A stretch of DNA of 64,000 nucleotides. It comes from Schistosoma mansoni. Taxonomy: Eukaryota > Platyhelminthes > Trematoda > Strigeidida > Schistosomatidae. Below, one piece after another: positions 62,001 through 64,000 of this stretch. Location: contig NC_031495.1 in NCBI RefSeq assembly GCF_000237925.1, forward strand, positions 18,186,435 through 18,250,434. The letters run 5' to 3'. The notes under the pieces are model-generated. The model was not told where the DNA came from. It saw nothing but the letters and a program-made list of their open reading frames with translations, and did no database searches. Within the stretch, counting starts at the first letter, position 1, and each line of letters starts with the position of its first letter. Position numbers and translations under genes: made by a program.

Positions 62001-63728
62001 AAAATCAACAGCTAAAGCCTCATCCCAATCACAAAACTGACACTTGAAAATCTTAAACAAGCCAAAAACAATATTGATTTTAAAAAGTGTGATTATTATC
62101 GCGTAAAGCATTGCTAACATGTATAACGTCGTATCGAATAAGAAAAACCATTTAGAATATCAATGATTGAGAACGAATAGAAATTGGGGAACACTGAACT
62201 GGTGATACTAAAAAATATGGTCGAATATTATCAGTTAGCCACTCGCACATAATCTAGTAATCATTAAACTTGGATAATTGTTAATTTGGTTATTTATTCT
62301 CTGAAGAAGTGGCACTGAGTCACGAAAAGTCAGAAAATCTAATTTTTCTACTCATTGGGATATTACAAATATATTGATTTATTAATAACAATCTACCCAA
62401 TGTTCAATTTACTCAAAATTATCGAATCAAAACTTGGTAATGATACCCACATATGAAAAGGATGAAAAACAAATGGAAAGGACCGACCATGCAAGAGTTC
62501 GATAGAGAATCTTAGTGAGCAGCCTACACTCCTCCGTGAAGTATACCAGGTGTAAGTATATTATTTTTGGTGCTCATTTGTATCACATTTTCTCTGATAC
62601 ATAGATCTTCTTTTTCTCTTTCAAACCTAAAATATTTATTGGGATATCGTTGGAATTTCGATACTTAAAGCTATACTGAATGAAATCTATGGTTATGAAT
62701 CGTAAATGAATATTTATTATCTCATGATAGCGTTTGATAGAACTCGAACGTATATTGAAATAACAAAAAGAATTCACTTACTTGAGTTTCAGCTCCTTGT
62801 GTACATGGTTGAAGCAGTGAATCTGTAAAATCATTCCACCAATCCACGTGATCATTATTTAATAGTGTTTGTGTTAGTGTAGGCATATTTGATTCAGTAA
62901 ATAATAATTCAAGTCCACCTAAACGACTTCTAGGCATTACACCCATAAGTTGTAATGCTAATTTATAACCCGCGAATCGAAGGAATTTCGATGATTTCTC
63001 ACCCATCCATAAAAATAACTGACCACCACTATCCAGAATATAAACATGTTTCGAATCTAATAATCGTTTGGACAAAAGACCATTTTCAAGTTCCACCTAA
63101 AAAATATATATGTATAACTAACCATTTTCATTTGAAATAATACGTTAAATAAGATATAAAAAAGTAAAACTGTAATGAATAACTGTGTATAAAAAAGTAA
63201 TGACCCCCAGAAGACAACATTTGCAATGAAATACTTACTTGCGGTAATTCTAAATAACCTCTTCCCATTTGAACATCATATAAAATTGGTTGAGGTAGTT
63301 GCCAGTCCGTAGGGATGAAGTCACGTGATATTACTTTCGGTGGATGAACCACCGGAGCAGGTGGATAATTGATTTCTTTATTTTCTTCATGATTATCTAA
63401 AGGTTTAATTATATGATCTTTTTGATCTGAATTGGTAGTTGGTTTCGGCAGTGGTGCAGGAACCCAAACACCGGTTATAATGGCCCAAAATGCATTGGAT
63501 TCACGAGTTTCCGGTTCAATATGAATGGATGCTTCACCTCGACGTTCACGAACTGAAATTTTCTCAGCTAATAATCGCCCTTTAGTTTGTATGATAGGAC
63601 GTGAATTTTTTCCTATCCATAAATAGAGATGAGATTGAGCATCGAGTAGATAACTGAATTTAGAATCTAAACTGAGATGAGTTAATGGCATTGAGACAAT
63701 TTTCAAACGTTTTTCTGTGCCAAATAAC
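50360..63728 (-). CDS. FLII: Flightless-1 homologue, C-terminal gelsolin-repeat half
   Basis: Seven exons in transcript order: 63239-63728, 62782-63096, 61692-62051, 60606-60995, 58243-58428, 54509-54736 and 50360-50569. All internal junctions are phase 0 with GT-AG ends, giving 725 visible codons and TAA at 50360-50362. Flightless-1 binds and severs actin and, through leucine-rich repeats, acts in nuclear-receptor and Ras pathways. The visible part aligns through gelsolin-like repeats 2-6 of animal FLII. Diagnostic blocks are [22 protein letters not shown]-like linkers, [21 protein letters not shown] and [20 protein letters not shown]. The N-terminal leucine-rich repeats and first gelsolin repeat lie past the right edge. 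Introns of up to 3.9 kb are filled with retroelements. Supervillin or villin are less likely, because these linkers are FLII-specific. Confidence 0.93.
50955..52995 (+). mobile_element. RTE-clade LINE with 5' head and 3' tail but deleted centre
   Basis: Lies in the last FLII intron, opposite to the gene. The head (50955-51088) is GC-rich. The APE endonuclease starts [10 protein letters not shown] (about 51213) and continues in the frame at 51367-52086. RT palm pieces follow ([29 protein letters not shown]). The C-terminus ([18 protein letters not shown]-like tail) ends in GTAAGTAAGTG at 52985. The endonuclease is joined near 52030-52075 directly to RT residues just before [10 protein letters not shown], so the RT fingers are missing. 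Stops and frameshifts make it inactive. Confidence 0.85.
51367..52086 (+). pseudogene. RTE endonuclease (APE-like) fragment
   Basis: Encodes the AP-endonuclease-like nuclease that nicks target [26 protein letters not shown], the TWISPDH and NQIDHIRI blocks, and the catalytic SDHHQLV motif. The upstream start of the domain (GTWNVRTM) is separated by stops near 51250-51340. The last 15 codons ([13 protein letters not shown]) already belong to the RT, marking the internal deletion junction. Confidence 0.8.
53285..53430. repeat. SINE-like copy with inverted tail
   Basis: Antisense copy (TTTTAATAGTTG...CATGAGTCGATGTAAGCTAGACC) up to the ribozyme, whose core reads CTGAGTT and is dead. It is followed at once by the family's other end in sense (CAACTATTAAAATCATCACAATCTCCACTAAACCCC). 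The result is a fold-back bounded by the same tail twice. Confidence 0.7.
53431..54508. other. FLII intronic DNA, no further element seen
   Basis: AT-rich, with a TA tract near 54210-54228. No repeat matched. Confidence 0.5.
54509..54736 (-). CDS. FLII: FLII exon (repeats 5-6 junction)
   Basis: 76 codons beginning [18 protein letters not shown], then [20 protein letters not shown] and [20 protein letters not shown]. Acceptor TTTCTAG, donor GTTGGT. The EPPLFW and [12 protein letters not shown] blocks are hallmarks of gelsolin-family repeats 5-6. Confidence 0.9.
54737..56580. other. FLII intronic DNA
   Basis: Short frames near 54940-55143 and 56103-56308 are unremarkable. No repeat matched apart from the long TA tract. 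Confidence 0.45.
55979..56030. repeat. Long TA dinucleotide tract
   Basis: About 52 bases of pure alternating TA, the longest in the window. Confidence 0.95.
56582..56968 (-). repeat. Longest SINE-like copy, with left body, tRNA-like head and ribozyme region
   Basis: On minus, in order: left body (CTAGTGACTGGCTCCAAGAGG, GAAGACAATGGTGGACGG), head TGGTCTAGAGGTTAAGCG (A-box-like) with GGGTTTGAATC (B-box-like), GGGATCGTGGGTATGC, ribozyme, and tail to CATGATTTCAACTATAAAAATG. It defines the family order. Its core reads CTAAGGA (G5 to A), so it should not cleave. The tRNA-like part fits internal RNA polymerase III promoters of SINEs. Confidence 0.8.
57309..57825. mobile_element. Solo LTR, copy 3 (517 bp), exact 5-bp duplication
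   Basis: TGTTGTGAC...GATATAACA flanked by GAATG at 57304-57308 and 57826-57830, a perfect target duplication. Over most of its length it is nearly identical to copy 1 (CAATCACAGCACTGCGCCAAACC, CATTTGCACAGGATCAAGCC). A 5-bp duplication is usual for Gypsy and BEL/Pao elements. It lies in FLII intron 5. Confidence 0.85.
58243..58428 (-). CDS. FLII: FLII exon (gelsolin repeat 5)
   Basis: 62 codons: [19 protein letters not shown] then [20 protein letters not shown], the repeat-5 strand and helix. Acceptor TATCCAG, donor GTATGT. Confidence 0.88.
58429..59768. other. FLII intronic DNA
   Basis: AT-rich. A 95-codon minus frame at 59028-59315 has no domain. Nothing else recognised. Confidence 0.45.
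59769..60530 (+). mobile_element. 5'-truncated non-LTR retrotransposon (CR1/Jockey-like RT C-terminus)
   Basis: Carries an uninterrupted 186-codon frame (59769-60329): [56 protein letters not shown] and a GRTRRKY-containing end. This is the thumb and C-terminal region after the RT palm (YLGV is the palm-end motif). It ends in an AATAATAAATAAAT-type tail. The FADD palm motif and endonuclease are missing. It sits opposite to FLII in intron 4. Confidence 0.8.
60606..60995 (-). CDS. FLII: FLII exon (gelsolin repeat 4 and start of 5)
   Basis: 130 codons: an acidic spacer ([20 protein letters not shown]), [20 protein letters not shown], the conserved [14 protein letters not shown] and [14 protein letters not shown]. 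Acceptor TTTCCAG, donor GTAAGT. The acidic spacer sits where vertebrate FLII also has one. Confidence 0.92.
61692..62051 (-). CDS. FLII: FLII exon (repeat 3-4 linker, start of repeat 4)
   Basis: 120 codons: [35 protein letters not shown], the [14 protein letters not shown] linker and [17 protein letters not shown]. Acceptor TGTTTAAG; an ATG-led frame further upstream is intron read-through. Donor GTAATG. Confidence 0.92.
62440..62562 (+). mobile_element. Short RTE-clade LINE 3' tail in an FLII intron
   Basis: CACATATGAAAAGGATGAA, ATGGAAAGGACCGACC and GTGAGCAGCCTACACTCCTC ending GTGTAAGTATA match the end of the RTE at 52.9-53.0 kb. Confidence 0.75.
62782..63096 (-). CDS. FLII: FLII exon (gelsolin repeat 3)
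   Basis: 105 codons: [38 protein letters not shown] and ETQ at the donor GTAAGT. Acceptor TTTTTTAG. Confidence 0.9.
63239..63728 (-). CDS. FLII: FLII exon (gelsolin repeat 2 to start of 3)
   Basis: One base completes a split codon, then 163 codons: [40 protein letters not shown], an extended charged linker (about 35 residues, [18 protein letters not shown]) longer than in vertebrate FLII, and GRGYLELPQ. Acceptor TATATAG, donor GTAAGT. The true coding start is off the window. Confidence 0.9.
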
Positions 63729-64000
63729 CTATATAAGAGTAGAAAAATGTAAATAAAAATGAATATTTTAAGAAATAGCGTAAAATCAAATATTAGTTAC
63801 GCCTGTAATCTGAACTCAACAAAAAACTGACTATTCAATCCATAATGCCCTGTGATAATAAACTGGTGAGTTAAGAATCTGACCGCCAAATAAATAACGA
63901 GTCAACTAACAACACAAACGTATGCTTAGAGATTTATGCCGCACACACCATGCATAATGTTTAAAATTATTACAGCGATAATAACAAACATGAAAATAAA
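63729..64000. other. Intron of FLII at the window edge
   Basis: No exon seen. The next upstream FLII exon must end in two bases of a codon completed by the G at 63728. Confidence 0.6.

Overview
The window is AT-rich, intron-rich animal DNA that is mostly interspersed repeats. It most likely comes from a blood fluke (genus Schistosoma or a close relative). The evidence is a repeat set typical of schistosomes: a tRNA-headed SINE-like family carrying hammerhead ribozyme cores (SM-alpha type), an RTE-clade LINE ending in GTAAGTAAG, Penelope-like elements, a Merlin-like transposase remnant and solo LTRs. No species is assigned. Nothing suggests bacterial, organellar or viral DNA.

Protein-coding content. 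(1) A divergent, apparently single-exon Rho-family GTPase at 3234-3962 (+). (2) The C-terminal part of a Dbl-family RhoGEF (DH then PH domain) on the minus strand, 26282 to at least 39474. I rebuilt it from eight exons with matching splice phases; the DH-PH linker and the N-terminus are unresolved. (3) The C-terminal gelsolin-repeat half of a flightless-1 (FLII) homologue on the minus strand, 50360 to at least 63728, in seven exons totalling 725 visible codons. Its leucine-rich repeats lie beyond the right edge. All three belong to actin/Rho biology; whether the proximity means anything is unknown.

Layout. 1-3.2 kb: ribozyme-repeat edge, one RTE tail, AT-rich DNA. 3.2-4.0 kb: Rho GTPase. 4-26 kb: gene-poor DNA with SINE-like copies, a 1-kb inverted-repeat element copy, a Merlin remnant (13.2-14.0), a TSD-flanked retroposon (19.7-20.3), a solo LTR (20.8-21.3), a degenerate RT piece and a long antisense LINE (24.3-26.1). 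26.3-39.5 kb: RhoGEF, whose introns hold a solo LTR, RTE and Penelope fragments, a 1.3-kb inverted-repeat element containing a 200-N assembly gap, and a second copy of the TSD-flanked retroposon. 39.5-50.3 kb: no confident gene, an orphan RTE head with its own TSD, an RTE tail and a Penelope-like copy with an open GIY-YIG frame. 50.4-63.7 kb: FLII, whose introns hold an internally deleted RTE, SINE-like copies, a third solo LTR and a LINE RT fragment.

The most notable signals are complete hammerhead cores in SINE-like copies at 12.3 and 37.1 kb, Penelope-like copies carrying an inverted 3' UTR at a shared left terminus, and the RTE 5' end mobilised alone.
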